Made by a program: the position numbers and the translations under genes
Notes under the pieces: model-generated
What the model was told of the DNA's origin: nothing
What the model saw: the letters and a program-made list of their open reading frames with translations, nothing else
Databases searched by the model: none
Source: an uncultured bacterium
Lineage (GTDB): Bacteria > Desulfobacterota > GWC2-55-46
DNA: 64,000 bases
Reading direction: 5' to 3'
Assembly: GCA_905339405.1 (NCBI GenBank)
Contig: CAJPGC010000001.1
Span: forward strand, 1 to 64,000
In this document: positions 18,429-27,458 of the stretch, piece after piece
How the letters are laid out: every line of letters starts with the position of its first letter
Numbering within the stretch: position 1 is the first letter of the stretch

Positions 18429-18548
18429 GCAACGTTCCTCCTGGACTCACTTTATTTTTTTGATTGGTCAAGCCGGACGTCCCAAACCGGGGCCGTATCT
18501 TTTTATTTTACCATATACCGAAATTCCCGTCGGAGGGGCCGGTTTGTG

Positions 18549-19280
18549 TCAGTACCCGCCGTACCGCGCCGCCGGGGCCTCCTGTACCCCAGCGTCCATG
18601 CCGGAGCGCACGATGAACTTTATCCCGTTGTTATTTGCCTCCAGCACGTCTATTACCATCGAGCGGAAGCGGATGGTGCTCGATTCAGAGAGGTCGTACG
18701 TAAGCTCCTGGTTGAAGTACTGGGAAGACAGGCTCCCCCGGAACTCCCTGTAAGAGACCCTTATCGTGTCTCCTGACCTGCCGCCGTAGAGAAGCTCCTT
18801 CCTTGACGAGCCGTCCTTGTAAACCGTCTTCACTTCGAGGAAGTTCTCTGGCCTCGGCTCCCATCTCCTGGTTATGCCCAGGGCGCAGGCAGCGTCCCCG
18901 TAGGCCTCTCCTGCCTGGTCGACGGCGATGCAGTATTCCCAGGCAACAGGGTCCCCGTTCGACGTTTTGGGCTTGAGCCCTTCACCCCTGTACAGAGTGT
19001 CTCCGTTTCCGAGCCGCCCGTAGACGCTGAACTCCATACCGTGTCTTATGGCCGGGTAGGATGAGCCCATCTGCGGGGGTATCTGAAAGTCGGCTTTCGC
19101 CACCGGCGTCTTGTAGTATACGAGCTCTTCTTCCACCACCATAGGCTCGCCGGTGTGCCTAGCCTGCCGTTCGCCGATGGCGTAAGACACGGACCTGTGC
19201 TTCAGGGTCTTCGGCGCGTATGGCGCGACCCCGGCGCAGCCGGATAGAGCGATGAGAGAGACAAGGATGAGCTTTTTCAT
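18549..19280 (-). CDS. exported lipoprotein, unknown function
   Basis: The 243-residue protein has a lipoprotein signal, MKKLILVSLIALSGCAG, with Cys15 as lipidation site. The rest is beta-rich with no catalytic motif that I recognise. GYCIAVD-like and YREFRGSLSSQYFNQEL segments suggest a folded soluble domain anchored in a membrane. Confidence 0.75.
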   Translation of the reverse strand: MKKLILVSLIALSGCAGVAPYAPKTLKHRSVSYAIGERQARHTGEPMVVEEELVYYKTPVAKADFQIPPQMGSSYPAIRHGMEFSVYGRLGNGDTLYRGEGLKPKTSNGDPVAWEYCIAVDQAGEAYGDAACALGITRRWEPRPENFLEVKTVYKDGSSRKELLYGGRSGDTIRVSYREFRGSLSSQYFNQELTYDLSESSTIRFRSMVIDVLEANNNGIKFIVRSGMDAGVQEAPAARYGGY

Positions 19281-19390
19281 GATGTTATACCCGTGCGCTT
19301 CCGTGAAATTGGAATATACGTAATCCTTCGGTAGAATTCAACTTTATTTTACCCGTTTGGCGGCGTGAGGCAGCCAGGGGTGGTTTGCCG

Positions 19391-19419
19391 TTGCGGGCGC
19401 GCATATGTTGTGCTATAGT
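19391..19419 (+). promoter_or_regulatory. sigma-70 promoter of a short terminated leader
   Basis: TTGCGG (19391-19396), a 17-base spacer and TATAGT (19414-19419) form the promoter. The expected start is near 19426. Confidence 0.6.
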
Positions 19420-19425
19420 GCTATT

Positions 19426-19500
19426 GAGGCTGAGGACGGCCTCTAGGATATGGCATGGTTCCCGGGGAGGTCGTTCATGACCTGTTCCGGGTTTTTTTTG
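19426..19500 (+). ncRNA. candidate small RNA or attenuator leader
   Basis: The predicted 75-base transcript has a first hairpin GAGGC...GCCTC (19427-19443). A strong terminator follows (stem CCGGGGAGGTC / GACCTGTTCCGG, 19461-19491, then eight T). The ferritin-REC gene begins 67 bases after it, so the hairpin either makes a free small RNA or attenuates that gene. Confidence 0.5.
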
Positions 19501-19566
19501 TCTCACGGGTCATGGGTTCATGCTCCTGTCAACCGTCTTGCTTTCAACAGTTCAAGAGGTGCGCGG

Positions 19567-20442
19567 ATGAGCAAATTAAAGGAAATAATAGACTGGCTGA
19601 CCTGGGTCGAGGAGGCCGCCAACAGGCTCTACGAAAGGGCGGCCGTGGTATTCCAGGACGACCATGACGTGGCGATGCTCTTAAAGCAGCTCGCGTCCGA
19701 CGAAAAACTGCATCACGAGCTCATGCTCAAGGCAGGCGAGGCCCTCTCCGGCATGGGCGAATTCGCCACGATAGTCTCCCTTGATACCGAGACCAGGCGC
19801 AAGGTGGAAAAGCCGTTTGCAGAGCTTTCAGGCAAGCTCGAGGCAGGCGTACTTTCCAGGGAAGAGCTCCTCAACTATCTCATAACCCTCGAGTTCTCCG
19901 AACTCAACCATATATTCCTTTACATCATGGACTCCCTCAAAGAGGTCTCCTCCAGGCATTTCTCCTCGGCTGCCCTGAACGTCGAGCAGCACAAGGAAAG
20001 GATATGTTCTTTCGTGTCCGGCAGGCCCGGCTCGGAGTCCCTCATAAGCAGGGTAGGCCAGCTCCCGAGCGTGCTGAAGAGGAACATCCTCATCGTCGAC
20101 GACGTGGAGGTCAACCTGAACCTCCTCAAGGCGGTCCTCGAAGGCGAGGGGCTCATTGAAGGCGCCAAGAACGGGGATGAGGCCTTGCGCAAGGTTGAGA
20201 CCCAGCCGTTCTCGGCAATAGTCGCCGACGTTGATATGCCGGTGATGAACGGGATAGAGTTCTATAAAAGGGCCGTTCAGAGGCACCCGCAGCTCAAGGA
20301 CAGGTTCGTCTTCATAACCGGAGACCCCGGCCCGGAGAGGGTACACTTCTTCCAGGACAACAAATTGAGGTTCCTCACAAAGCCGGCCCCCATCAGCGAG
20401 ATACGCCGCACCGTCAGGGAAGTCATGCACGTCTGCCATTGA
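19567..20442 (+). CDS. ferritin-like domain fused to response-regulator receiver
   Basis: The 291-residue protein has an N-terminal helical bundle (residues 1-150) with rubrerythrin-like iron motifs (EEAANRLYERA, DEKLHHELM, EFSELNHIF, EQHKERI). It is joined to a C-terminal CheY-like receiver (about 175-291). That receiver has the acidic pair VDD, phospho-acceptor Asp in VADVDMP, Thr in FITGD and Lys in LTKPA. There is no DNA-binding domain. The combination suggests a signalling protein linked to iron or oxygen state, which is inference. AGAGGTG precedes ATG 19567; upstream in-frame starts fall inside the terminator hairpin. Confidence 0.8.
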   Translation: MSKLKEIIDWLTWVEEAANRLYERAAVVFQDDHDVAMLLKQLASDEKLHHELMLKAGEALSGMGEFATIVSLDTETRRKVEKPFAELSGKLEAGVLSREELLNYLITLEFSELNHIFLYIMDSLKEVSSRHFSSAALNVEQHKERICSFVSGRPGSESLISRVGQLPSVLKRNILIVDDVEVNLNLLKAVLEGEGLIEGAKNGDEALRKVETQPFSAIVADVDMPVMNGIEFYKRAVQRHPQLKDRFVFITGDPGPERVHFFQDNKLRFLTKPAPISEIRRTVREVMHVCH

Positions 20443-20518
20443 CGCGGCCTGCCTTTTGCCGGGCCGGGTCTTCAAAGCCGTAAGCTCCCGGGAATGGTTT
20501 TGCCAACCGTAGCGCCTC

Positions 20519-20546
20519 TTGAAAAAATATCGGAATTGTGTACAAT
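20519..20546 (+). promoter_or_regulatory. sigma-70 promoter with leader hairpin
   Basis: TTGAAA (20519-20524), a 16-base spacer and TACAAT (20541-20546) form the promoter. An 8-base-pair GC hairpin, GGCCTCCC / GGGAGGCC (20558-20575), followed by TGTTTT begins about five bases after the expected start. Confidence 0.6.
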
Positions 20547-20599
20547 AGCTCGTCCAGGGCCTCCCGAGGGAGGCCTGTTTTACAGAAAGGGTTTTTTCC

Positions 20600-21160
20600 A
20601 TGGCTTCGGCGCAAAGACTTGCGGCTACCGGCATCGCCGGTTTTTTCATATTCTTCTGGCTCTTCGCGGCTCCAAACACCAGGCGGGCCTCGGCGGGAGA
20701 AGAAAAGAAAGCGCCTGAATCAAAGCCGTACGTCTTCAAGTCCGCGCTGGCCAACGGGAAAAAGACCGCAGGGATAGTCCTCGGCAAGACTACTTACGAA
20801 GAGGTGCTGAAGATTTTCCCGGCCCCTCCGGTCGAGGACTACGACGGCGCCTTGCGCCCCGCTGAGAGGGCCTTCGAAGGGCTCCCGTCAATCAAGTACG
20901 TCTACAACCCGTGGCAGACGATGAACGCCATCTTTTTCGACGCTGAGAAAAGGGCCGTCATGGTCTCGGAGCTCTACGAGCTCGGGGCCCTTACGGAAAA
21001 AGAGCTTCTGAGGAAGTACCCCGGCATGGTCGAATCCGACAGCGGGCAGGGCTCGATAGAGTATCAGGCCGAGCTCGAGGAGTGCATGTCCGTCATAGCC
21101 AGGGTAGAGACGGCCGGGCGCACCGTCGAGCAGCTCTCGTACGCATACACCTGTGAATAG
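20600..21160 (+). CDS. exported protein, unknown function
   Basis: The 186-residue protein has an N-terminal hydrophobic signal (GIAGFFIFFWLFAAP). Its soluble domain contains GIVLGKTTYEEVLKIFP, a pattern seen in many exported proteins with an SmpA/BamE-like opening. The cysteine pair near the C-terminus (EECMSVIAR, YTCE) could form a disulphide. The function is unknown. AAAGGG precedes the ATG. Confidence 0.65.
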   Translation: MASAQRLAATGIAGFFIFFWLFAAPNTRRASAGEEKKAPESKPYVFKSALANGKKTAGIVLGKTTYEEVLKIFPAPPVEDYDGALRPAERAFEGLPSIKYVYNPWQTMNAIFFDAEKRAVMVSELYELGALTEKELLRKYPGMVESDSGQGSIEYQAELEECMSVIARVETAGRTVEQLSYAYTCE

Positions 21161-21355
21161 CGCCCCTTTTGCCGGGCCGCTCAATTCTCCCCTTTTGCCT
21201 ATTTGAAATCACTCTGAAAAATCTCCGCCGGAACTCAAAAACCGGCTCAACATTCAGCTCCCGCCTGCCGATAGATATATGTACGAACTGAGAAGGCAGC
21301 TCGGGGCTTAGGGCATTGATGCGCCCGCGGGAAATCAGGAATACAGGGAAACCAA

Positions 21356-22429
21356 ATGGAACTGCAGAGACCTGGGACCGTTATAGTCGTCGACGACAAC
21401 AGCTTCGTGCTTGAGAGCACCTCATTGCTCCTTTCGAGCCACGGCTATAGCGTCTACCAGTGCGCGTCTGCCGAAGAGGCGATAAGGAAGTTCGCGGGCT
21501 TTGGGGCTGACGCGGTCCTCACGGACATAAAGATGCCCGGTACTTCAGGCATAGAGCTGCTGGAGAGCCTCAGGGCCATGAACAGGGAAGTGCCCGTCAT
21601 CCTCATGACGGCCTTCGCCGAGCTGGACGTGGCCGTCAACGCCATCAAGAAAGGCGCGTTCGACTTCATCATCAAGCCGTACAAGCCGGAGTACCTCCTC
21701 CATGCCCTTGAGAAGGCCGTGAAGTACAACCGGCTCATAAGGATAGAGAAGAACTACAAGCACCACCTCGAGGAGGAGGTCAAAAAGCGCACGAGAGAGC
21801 TTGCCGACGCCCTGACGCTGGTGAAGCACGTGAGCAGCGAGCTTGTGCACAGGATAACGTCGGTTGCCGAGTACAGGGACAGCGACACGGGAACGCACAT
21901 CAACAGGATAGGGGTCTACTCGGGCGCTCTTGCCAGGGAGCTCGGCCAGAGCCCCGAGTTCATCGAGGCGATAGCGTTCGCGAGCCCCATGCACGACATT
22001 GGGAAAGTAGGCATACCCGACAGCATCCTCTTGAAGCCCGGGCCGCTTACGACGGAAGAGTTCGACGTCATGAAGGGGCATACTCAAATCGGCGGCAAGA
22101 TGCTCGCGGACTCGCCTTACGAGGCGGTCCAGACTGCGGCTTCAATAGCGAGGACGCACCACGAGCGTTGGGACGGCACAGGGTATCCGGAGGGTTTGAG
22201 GGCAGAAGAGACGCCTCTTGAGGGCAGGATTGTAATGCTCGTTGACCATTACGACGCGCTCCGCAGCAAGAGGCCCTACAAAGAAGCGTTGAGCCACGGG
22301 GAGGCCTTGCGCATAATGACGAAGGGCGACGGCAGGACCAGGCCGGAGTACTTCGACCCGACGATACTCGAAGCCTTCCTCGACATAGCCGCTGAGTTCG
22401 ACGAGATATTCACGGCCAGCAGCGATTAA
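21356..22429 (+). CDS. response regulator, receiver plus HD-GYP phosphodiesterase
   Basis: The 357-residue protein has a receiver domain at residues 6-122 (VVDDN, phospho-acceptor in TDIKMP, TAF, KPY), a coiled helix, then an HD-GYP domain (about 165-350). The catalytic [19 protein letters not shown] and [13 protein letters not shown] motifs are intact. It should hydrolyse cyclic di-GMP under control of phosphorylation, as RpfG does. No kinase is adjacent. It balances the diguanylate cyclase at 39725-41149. Confidence 0.94.
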   Translation: MELQRPGTVIVVDDNSFVLESTSLLLSSHGYSVYQCASAEEAIRKFAGFGADAVLTDIKMPGTSGIELLESLRAMNREVPVILMTAFAELDVAVNAIKKGAFDFIIKPYKPEYLLHALEKAVKYNRLIRIEKNYKHHLEEEVKKRTRELADALTLVKHVSSELVHRITSVAEYRDSDTGTHINRIGVYSGALARELGQSPEFIEAIAFASPMHDIGKVGIPDSILLKPGPLTTEEFDVMKGHTQIGGKMLADSPYEAVQTAASIARTHHERWDGTGYPEGLRAEETPLEGRIVMLVDHYDALRSKRPYKEALSHGEALRIMTKGDGRTRPEYFDPTILEAFLDIAAEFDEIFTASSD

Positions 22430-22474
22430 GCAGCCTTTTCCGTACAAATGTTTCTCCCGTAGATTCCGGGACTG

Positions 22475-22957
22475 TCACAGTTTGTAACCGATCTTCCTCA
22501 GAAACGCCCTTCTTTCTTCCACGTCCTTTTCGCCTTCGGCCATCAGGGGGCTGAAGCCGTCGACCACGCCGAGTACGCCTTTCCCCTGATCGGTCTTGAC
22601 GACCACCACCTGCAGCGGATTGGCAGTGGCGCAGAATATGCTGGCGACCTCGGGGCAGGCCTTCACCTGGTTCAGCACGTTTATCGGGAAGGCGCCCTTG
22701 AGGATGATGACGAACAGGTGTCCGGCGCCGATGGCAAGGGCGTTTTCGATCGCAGCCTTTTTCAAATCCTCGTCGTTCCCTTCGGTGCGCACAAGGCATG
22801 GCCCCGAGGCCTCGCACAGGGCAACTGCGAACTTCGCTTCCGGGACTGTCGTGCGGACGGCCTCGTAGAGGTCTTCGACCGTTTTTATGAAGTGGGTCTG
22901 CCCGAGGATTATGTTCGCGCCCTCTGGTATGACGGCGTTTACGAGTTTCAGTTCCAT
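22475..22957 (-). CDS. adenosine-specific kinase family protein
   Basis: The 160-residue protein matches the small adenosine-specific kinase family (formerly DUF355). Conserved patterns include [36 protein letters not shown] and [21 protein letters not shown]. The family is known from archaea and thermophilic or deltaproteobacterial lineages and was characterised from a Pyrobaculum structure. Downstream of deoC on the same strand, it suggests nucleoside salvage; the dispersed element copy B lies between them. Confidence 0.8.
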   Translation of the reverse strand: MELKLVNAVIPEGANIILGQTHFIKTVEDLYEAVRTTVPEAKFAVALCEASGPCLVRTEGNDEDLKKAAIENALAIGAGHLFVIILKGAFPINVLNQVKACPEVASIFCATANPLQVVVVKTDQGKGVLGVVDGFSPLMAEGEKDVEERRAFLRKIGYKL

Positions 22958-22981
22958 TTTTCTTCCTCTTCAATATAAAGA

Positions 22982-23097
22982 TCGCTCAAAAAATCCATCT
23001 GCTTTTCCGTCTTCAAAACTCGTCATTGCGGCGTACAAAAAGTACGCCTCTCTCCTCGTTTCTCGACTTCGCGCATCTGGAGCTTTTTGAGCAATCT
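22982..23097 (+). repeat. dispersed nested-palindrome element, copy B
   Basis: The outer ends GCTCAAAAAATCCATCTGC and GCATCTGGAGCTTTTTGAGC are inverted, and the inner palindrome is GCGTAC / GTACGC. The orientation is the same as copies A and C. Confidence 0.85.
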
Positions 23098-23154
23098 GAG
23101 GCTGAGCAGTCCTTTGAGGCATCTTCTTATAGATTACCAGAGACGTCCCAGCGG

Positions 23155-23820
23155 TCAAACGCTGCCCTTGAGCTCTTCGAGGATTGACGGCCCGGAGCTC
23201 GTGCCGAGCCTGTCGGCCCCGGCCTCAATCATCGAGATGGCGTCCTTGAGGCTTTTTATCCCGCCGGAGGCCTTTATGAGTATCCTGCCGTCTGCTGCCG
23301 TCCTGAGCGTTTCCACGTCGCTGACGAGCGCGCCTCCGGGAGCGAAGCCCGTAGAGGTCTTGACGTAGTCGGCTCCGGCTTCCACCGCCGCCTCGAGCGC
23401 GGCGAGCTTTTCTCCGCCGGTAAGGTAATGTGTCTCGATTATGACCTTTATTACCGCTTCAGGCAGGGCGGCCACGATGGAGCCTATCTCTGAGATGACG
23501 AACGAGTGGTTGCCTGATTTAAATCTGGAGATGTTCATGACGACGTCTATCTCGGATGCGCCGTCGTCGAAGGCGGCCCTGGCCTCCAGGAGCTTTACTC
23601 CGGGCACCTGGAAGCCGAGCGGGAACCCGGCGACGGTCGAAACAAGGGTCTTGGAGGACCCGAGCAGCCGGGAGGCAAGCGCCACGTGGCACGGCGGGAC
23701 GCACAGGGTGGCAAAACCCATGCCCGAGGCCTTTTCGATGAACCCGGTCATCTCCTTTTCGGAGGTTTCGGGCTTCAAGCTGGTATGGTCTATGCGGCTT
23801 GCGAGCTCTTTAATGTCCAT
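23155..23820 (-). CDS. deoC: deoxyribose-phosphate aldolase
   Basis: The 221-residue TIM barrel has DeoC signatures: RIDHTSLKP at the start, CVPPCHV, VAGFPLGF, EIDVVMN, the region VIIETHYLT and the Schiff-base lysine in YVKTSTGFAPGGA. A later lysine sits in IKASGGIK. It splits 2-deoxyribose-5-phosphate into acetaldehyde and glyceraldehyde-3-phosphate in nucleoside breakdown. I chose ATG 23820, which gives the normal family length; the frame stays open another 132 bases upstream but without family similarity. Confidence 0.94.
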   Translation of the reverse strand: MDIKELASRIDHTSLKPETSEKEMTGFIEKASGMGFATLCVPPCHVALASRLLGSSKTLVSTVAGFPLGFQVPGVKLLEARAAFDDGASEIDVVMNISRFKSGNHSFVISEIGSIVAALPEAVIKVIIETHYLTGGEKLAALEAAVEAGADYVKTSTGFAPGGALVSDVETLRTAADGRILIKASGGIKSLKDAISMIEAGADRLGTSSGPSILEELKGSV

Positions 23821-24029
23821 CAACGGAAAATAGCAGATAAAGCGCCCGATGGCAAGGCGGCAGCCTCCTAATCGCCTTTTAATGTTCGAAATTCTATCAT
23901 TGAGAAAATGACGCAAGTCCGCTTCCGGCCTTATTGGGCAGGGGCGGCGCATTTCGACGGCGTATATCCCTCGCGGGTTGACGAAACTTGAAAACCCGTG
24001 ATAATATTGAAAAGTTTAAAGGAGCGGAC

Positions 24030-24725
24030 ATGGAAGACAGGGAGCGCGTCCTTGTTGACGTCTGGGATTGGCCCACGAGGGTGCTGCACTGGGTCAACGC
24101 CCTCCTGGTCATTGCGCTTATCGTCCTCATACTCGGGGCCGAGTGGATGGAAGAGCTCGGCGTAGATAAACAGCTCCGCCGTCCCGTGAAGGAATGGCAC
24201 TCGTGGCTCGGCCATCTGTTCATCGTGACTCTGTCCCTCAGGATAATCTGGGGCTTTGCCGGAAATAAGTACGCAAGATGGTCCGACATACTGCCGATGA
24301 AAGGCTGGCAATGGCAGGCCATCGGGCATAACATCAAGTGGTATTTGACCGGCCTCAGGGGCAGGGCCGCCAGAGTTGCAGGACATGACCCGCTGGCAGC
24401 GGTCTTCTACACGGTCCTTTTCATCGTGCTCATCAGCCAGGCCTTGACCGGAATGGTCCTTTCCGGCGCGGACTTCAAAACCTTCCCCGGCACGCTCTTC
24501 ACGTCAGGGATGGGAGAAGAGGCCCTCGAGGGGCTTGAGGACGCGATGGAAGAGCTGCACGAGGCCGGTTACATCTTCATACTGTTTTTCATCGCAGCCC
24601 ACCTTGCGGGGCTTGCCGCGCATGAACTGAAAGAGAAGACGGGCCTTTTGAGTTCCATGGTGAACGGTAAGAAGTGCCTGCCAAGGGAAGACGCAAAACA
24701 AATCCAGGAGCGAGACGAACGATGA
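24030..24725 (+). CDS. cytochrome b561-type membrane protein
   Basis: The 231-residue protein is a paralogue of 6651-7394. It has the helix-1 motif RVLHWVNALL, KEWHSWLGH, the shared RIIWGFAGNKYARW segment and a final FIAAHLAG helix for heme ligation. AAAGGAG precedes ATG 24030. Its stop overlaps the ATG of the response regulator (ATGA), so a redox protein and a two-component pair form one operon. Confidence 0.85.
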   Translation: MEDRERVLVDVWDWPTRVLHWVNALLVIALIVLILGAEWMEELGVDKQLRRPVKEWHSWLGHLFIVTLSLRIIWGFAGNKYARWSDILPMKGWQWQAIGHNIKWYLTGLRGRAARVAGHDPLAAVFYTVLFIVLISQALTGMVLSGADFKTFPGTLFTSGMGEEALEGLEDAMEELHEAGYIFILFFIAAHLAGLAAHELKEKTGLLSSMVNGKKCLPREDAKQIQERDER

Positions 24726-25393
24726 GGGTACTGATTGTCGAGGACGAAAAAGACCTCGCGGGGATAATCAAGCAGGGGCTCGAGGAGGAAGGCTACGTCG
24801 TGGACGTGGCGCACGACGGGGAGGAGGGCCTTTACATGGCCGAAAGCTACCCCATCGACGTCATGGTCCTGGACGTGATGCTCCCGCAGATGGACGGCCT
24901 CACCGTCTTGAGCAACCTGCGCAAGAAAGGCGTCCAGACGCCGGTCATCCTCCTTACTGCGAGGGACGCTCTCATAGACAAGATAAAGGGGCTCGACACC
25001 GGCGCAGACGACTACCTCACCAAGCCTTTCGTCTTCGAGGAGCTGCTGGCCAGAATCCGCTCTCTCATGCGCCGCAAGACCACGGTCAAGGAGGCGGTCA
25101 TACGGATAGCCGACCTGGAGATAGACACCGCCAGCCACCAGGTAAAGAGGGCTGGCAAATCCATCGCCCTTTCCGCCAAGGAGTACTCTCTTCTGGAGTT
25201 CCTGGCCTACAGGAAGGGCACGGTGGTGAGCAGGACCGACATCATCGAGCACATCTACAACGAGGACGCCGACATGGACTCCAACGTGGTCGACGTGTAC
25301 ATAAATTACCTGCGCAACAAGGTCGACAAGGAGTTCTCCGGCAAGCTCATCCACACGGTGCGCGGAGCCGGTTACATACTCAAGGAAGAATAG
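24722..25393 (+). CDS. OmpR-family response regulator
   Basis: The 223-residue protein has a receiver (VEDEKD, phospho-acceptor in VLDVMLP, TARD, TKPF) and a winged-helix DNA-binding domain (LEIDTASHQVKRAGK to VRGAGYILKEE). The closest look is to CusR/QseB-type regulators. The start ATG overlaps the cytochrome b stop, and the kinase follows after 13 bases. Confidence 0.95.
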   Translation: MRVLIVEDEKDLAGIIKQGLEEEGYVVDVAHDGEEGLYMAESYPIDVMVLDVMLPQMDGLTVLSNLRKKGVQTPVILLTARDALIDKIKGLDTGADDYLTKPFVFEELLARIRSLMRRKTTVKEAVIRIADLEIDTASHQVKRAGKSIALSAKEYSLLEFLAYRKGTVVSRTDIIEHIYNEDADMDSNVVDVYINYLRNKVDKEFSGKLIHTVRGAGYILKEE

Positions 25394-25406
25394 GCCCGGC
25401 CGTCAA

Positions 25407-26801
25407 ATGCTGAATTCCATCAAATTCAAACTCGTCCTCTGGTTCGTCATAGTCTTCTCCTTTTTCTTCGCGGGCATCGAGCTCGTCCTGTACTACAAGC
25501 TCGAGGACCTGACCGTGAAGCTCGCCGACGAGCACGTCAACTCTGAGATACAGACGCTCGCCAACCTGATGGCCATAGAAGAGGTGCAGGGCAAGCTGGA
25601 GAGCGAGCTGCAGGAGCTCGGGGCGGCGGTCACGGGCGTGTACGCCGAGAAGCTCTCCGGCCATTACTACCAGATAGTTTCGAACGACGGACAGATACTG
25701 GTGCGCTCGCCCTCGCTTTCGCTCGCCGACGAGGTGCTCCCGGTATTGAAGCAGTCGCATAAACCCGATTACAGGACAATTGAAGGCCCCGGCGGAGAGC
25801 ACGTGCGCATGCTCTCGCAGTCGTTCGACTTCTCGATAGGCTCGCTTACCTTCCAGGCGGCTGACTCGCTTGACGAGACCTACGAGCTCATGGGCTCGTT
25901 CAGGAAGATAGTGCTCCTGGCCTTTCCGGCCGTCTTCATAATCTGCGGCATAGGCGTCTTCCTCATAACGAGCTGGGCGCTCAACTCCCTCAAAATCTTT
26001 ACCGTGAAGGTCAGCCAGATAACCGAGGAGAACCTGAGCGAGAGGCTCGAGGAGCGGGGCGTGGTGACGGAGCTCAAACCGCTGGCTGCGAGCTTCAACA
26101 CCATGCTTTCGAGGCTCGAAGAGTCGTTCTCCAGGCAAAAACAGTTCCTCTCGGACGCTTCCCACGAGCTCCGGACGCCGACGACCATCATAAAGAGCTT
26201 CTGCGACGTGACGCTTTCCAGGGAGAGGAACGCGGGCGACTACAGGGAATCGATGAAGAAAATCGGTGACACCGTCAACAGGATGTGCGACATCATCAAC
26301 CGCATCCTCGTCATATCCAGGATGGACAACAAGACCATCCAGTTCAAGCCCGTGAGGATAGACCTCATGGACCTCATGAAGGACGTGAAAAAGCTCATAG
26401 AGCCCTCGGCGGTGAACAAGGGCATCAGCATCGAGCTCGAGGGCAAGGGCGTCGTCGTCAAGGGCGACAGGGAAGGGCTCACCGAGGTCTTCACCAACAT
26501 CGTCGAGAACGCCATCAAGTATAACCGCGCCAACGGCACCGTGAGCATAGACGTGAACGAGTACATGGGCAGCGCCGTCGTGAAGGTCGAGGACACCGGC
26601 ATGGGCATACCCGAGGAAGAGACCGAAAAGATTTTCGACAGGTTCTACAGGGTCGACGCCAGCCGCGGCCTCACGGTGGGCAGCGGCCTGGGCCTTTCAA
26701 TAGTGCGCACCATAGTCGAGGCGCACGGCGGCAAGGTCGAGGTCAAGAGCCAGATAGGCAAGGGGAGCGCGTTCATAGTCTCCCTGCCCAAAAATACATA
26801 G
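25407..26801 (+). CDS. sensor histidine kinase
   Basis: The 464-residue protein has two membrane helices (about 10-30 and 168-190) flanking a 135-residue periplasmic sensor region. A HAMP domain, the dimerisation motif SDASHELRTPTTIIK with the phosphorylated His, and an ATPase domain (NIVENAIKY, DTGMGIPEEE, GSGLGLSIV) follow. It is the partner of the regulator just upstream. The input signal is unknown; co-transcription with a cytochrome b suggests a respiratory or metal cue, which is inference. Confidence 0.95.
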   Translation: MLNSIKFKLVLWFVIVFSFFFAGIELVLYYKLEDLTVKLADEHVNSEIQTLANLMAIEEVQGKLESELQELGAAVTGVYAEKLSGHYYQIVSNDGQILVRSPSLSLADEVLPVLKQSHKPDYRTIEGPGGEHVRMLSQSFDFSIGSLTFQAADSLDETYELMGSFRKIVLLAFPAVFIICGIGVFLITSWALNSLKIFTVKVSQITEENLSERLEERGVVTELKPLAASFNTMLSRLEESFSRQKQFLSDASHELRTPTTIIKSFCDVTLSRERNAGDYRESMKKIGDTVNRMCDIINRILVISRMDNKTIQFKPVRIDLMDLMKDVKKLIEPSAVNKGISIELEGKGVVVKGDREGLTEVFTNIVENAIKYNRANGTVSIDVNEYMGSAVVKVEDTGMGIPEEETEKIFDRFYRVDASRGLTVGSGLGLSIVRTIVEAHGGKVEVKSQIGKGSAFIVSLPKNT

Positions 26802-26830
26802 TCCACGCTGCAAATCTTTAAAATCCGTAA

Positions 26831-26862
26831 GGCGTACCCCGCATGGGGGTACGCCTTTTTTT
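26831..26862 (+). terminator. intrinsic terminator
   Basis: The stem GGCGTACCCC / GGGGTACGCC has a short loop and a T run, ending the cytochrome b/two-component operon. Confidence 0.9.
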
Positions 26863-27033
26863 GTCATTAATATTCGTGCCTGCCAACCTTCTGCCCGGTT
26901 TTTGTTGGTTTGTCTAACCTGTTGATTTCCTTAAGTTTTGTTGTTCGAGTCCCGTCTAACCTCTTTTTAATCTGACCGCGAATATAATGGGCCTGTGGCT
27001 TGGATTAAACCATAAGCGTCAGGAGCAAGGCCT

Positions 27034-27399
27034 GTGCACATAATATTCGACCTTTCGGGTACGGTTTTCGGAGCCTTTGACCTGAGCCTCAGGCCCGGCA
27101 TAAGAGATACCATAGAGTCCCTCAGGGCCGCCGGGTACAGGGTCGAGTTCTGGACGAACGGCAGAAAAGAGCAGTACCAGGACCTCTTGAAGGTGGCTGG
27201 CATAGACGGCAGCGTCTTCCCGAAGAGGACGGAGCTGCCCTTCACGCCTGACGTATGCGTGGACGACGAACCGGAGGAATGGATGCCGGGGAACAGGTAT
27301 AAGGTAGATATACACCTCGCCCATGACATGCCGGGAAGCCCGATACTCGTGGCCGAGCTGCTGGGGGTCGCGGCGGCGAGGAACTTTTACTGGGACTAA
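27034..27399 (+). CDS. small HAD-like protein
   Basis: The 121-residue protein looks like a minimal HAD fold: IIFDLSGTV at the N-terminus, WTNGRKEQ as motif II and DVCVDDEPEEW as motif IV. The usual DxDxT motif reads DLSGT, so the second Asp (acid/base) is replaced by Ser and phosphatase activity may be lost. It starts at GTG 27034 behind AGGAG. Confidence 0.65.
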   Translation: MHIIFDLSGTVFGAFDLSLRPGIRDTIESLRAAGYRVEFWTNGRKEQYQDLLKVAGIDGSVFPKRTELPFTPDVCVDDEPEEWMPGNRYKVDIHLAHDMPGSPILVAELLGVAAARNFYWD

Positions 27400-27458
27400 C
27401 CTGTAGTTAAAAAGGCACAGCTGCCATGCCGTCAGTTCTCATCTCAAAGGAGGCGTCC

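Noticed and set aside
17508-18776. Plus-strand 422-codon frame opposite cupin and ferritin-like genes
   Set aside because: Both minus-strand genes have good ribosome sites and intact domains; the plus frame is a compositional artefact.
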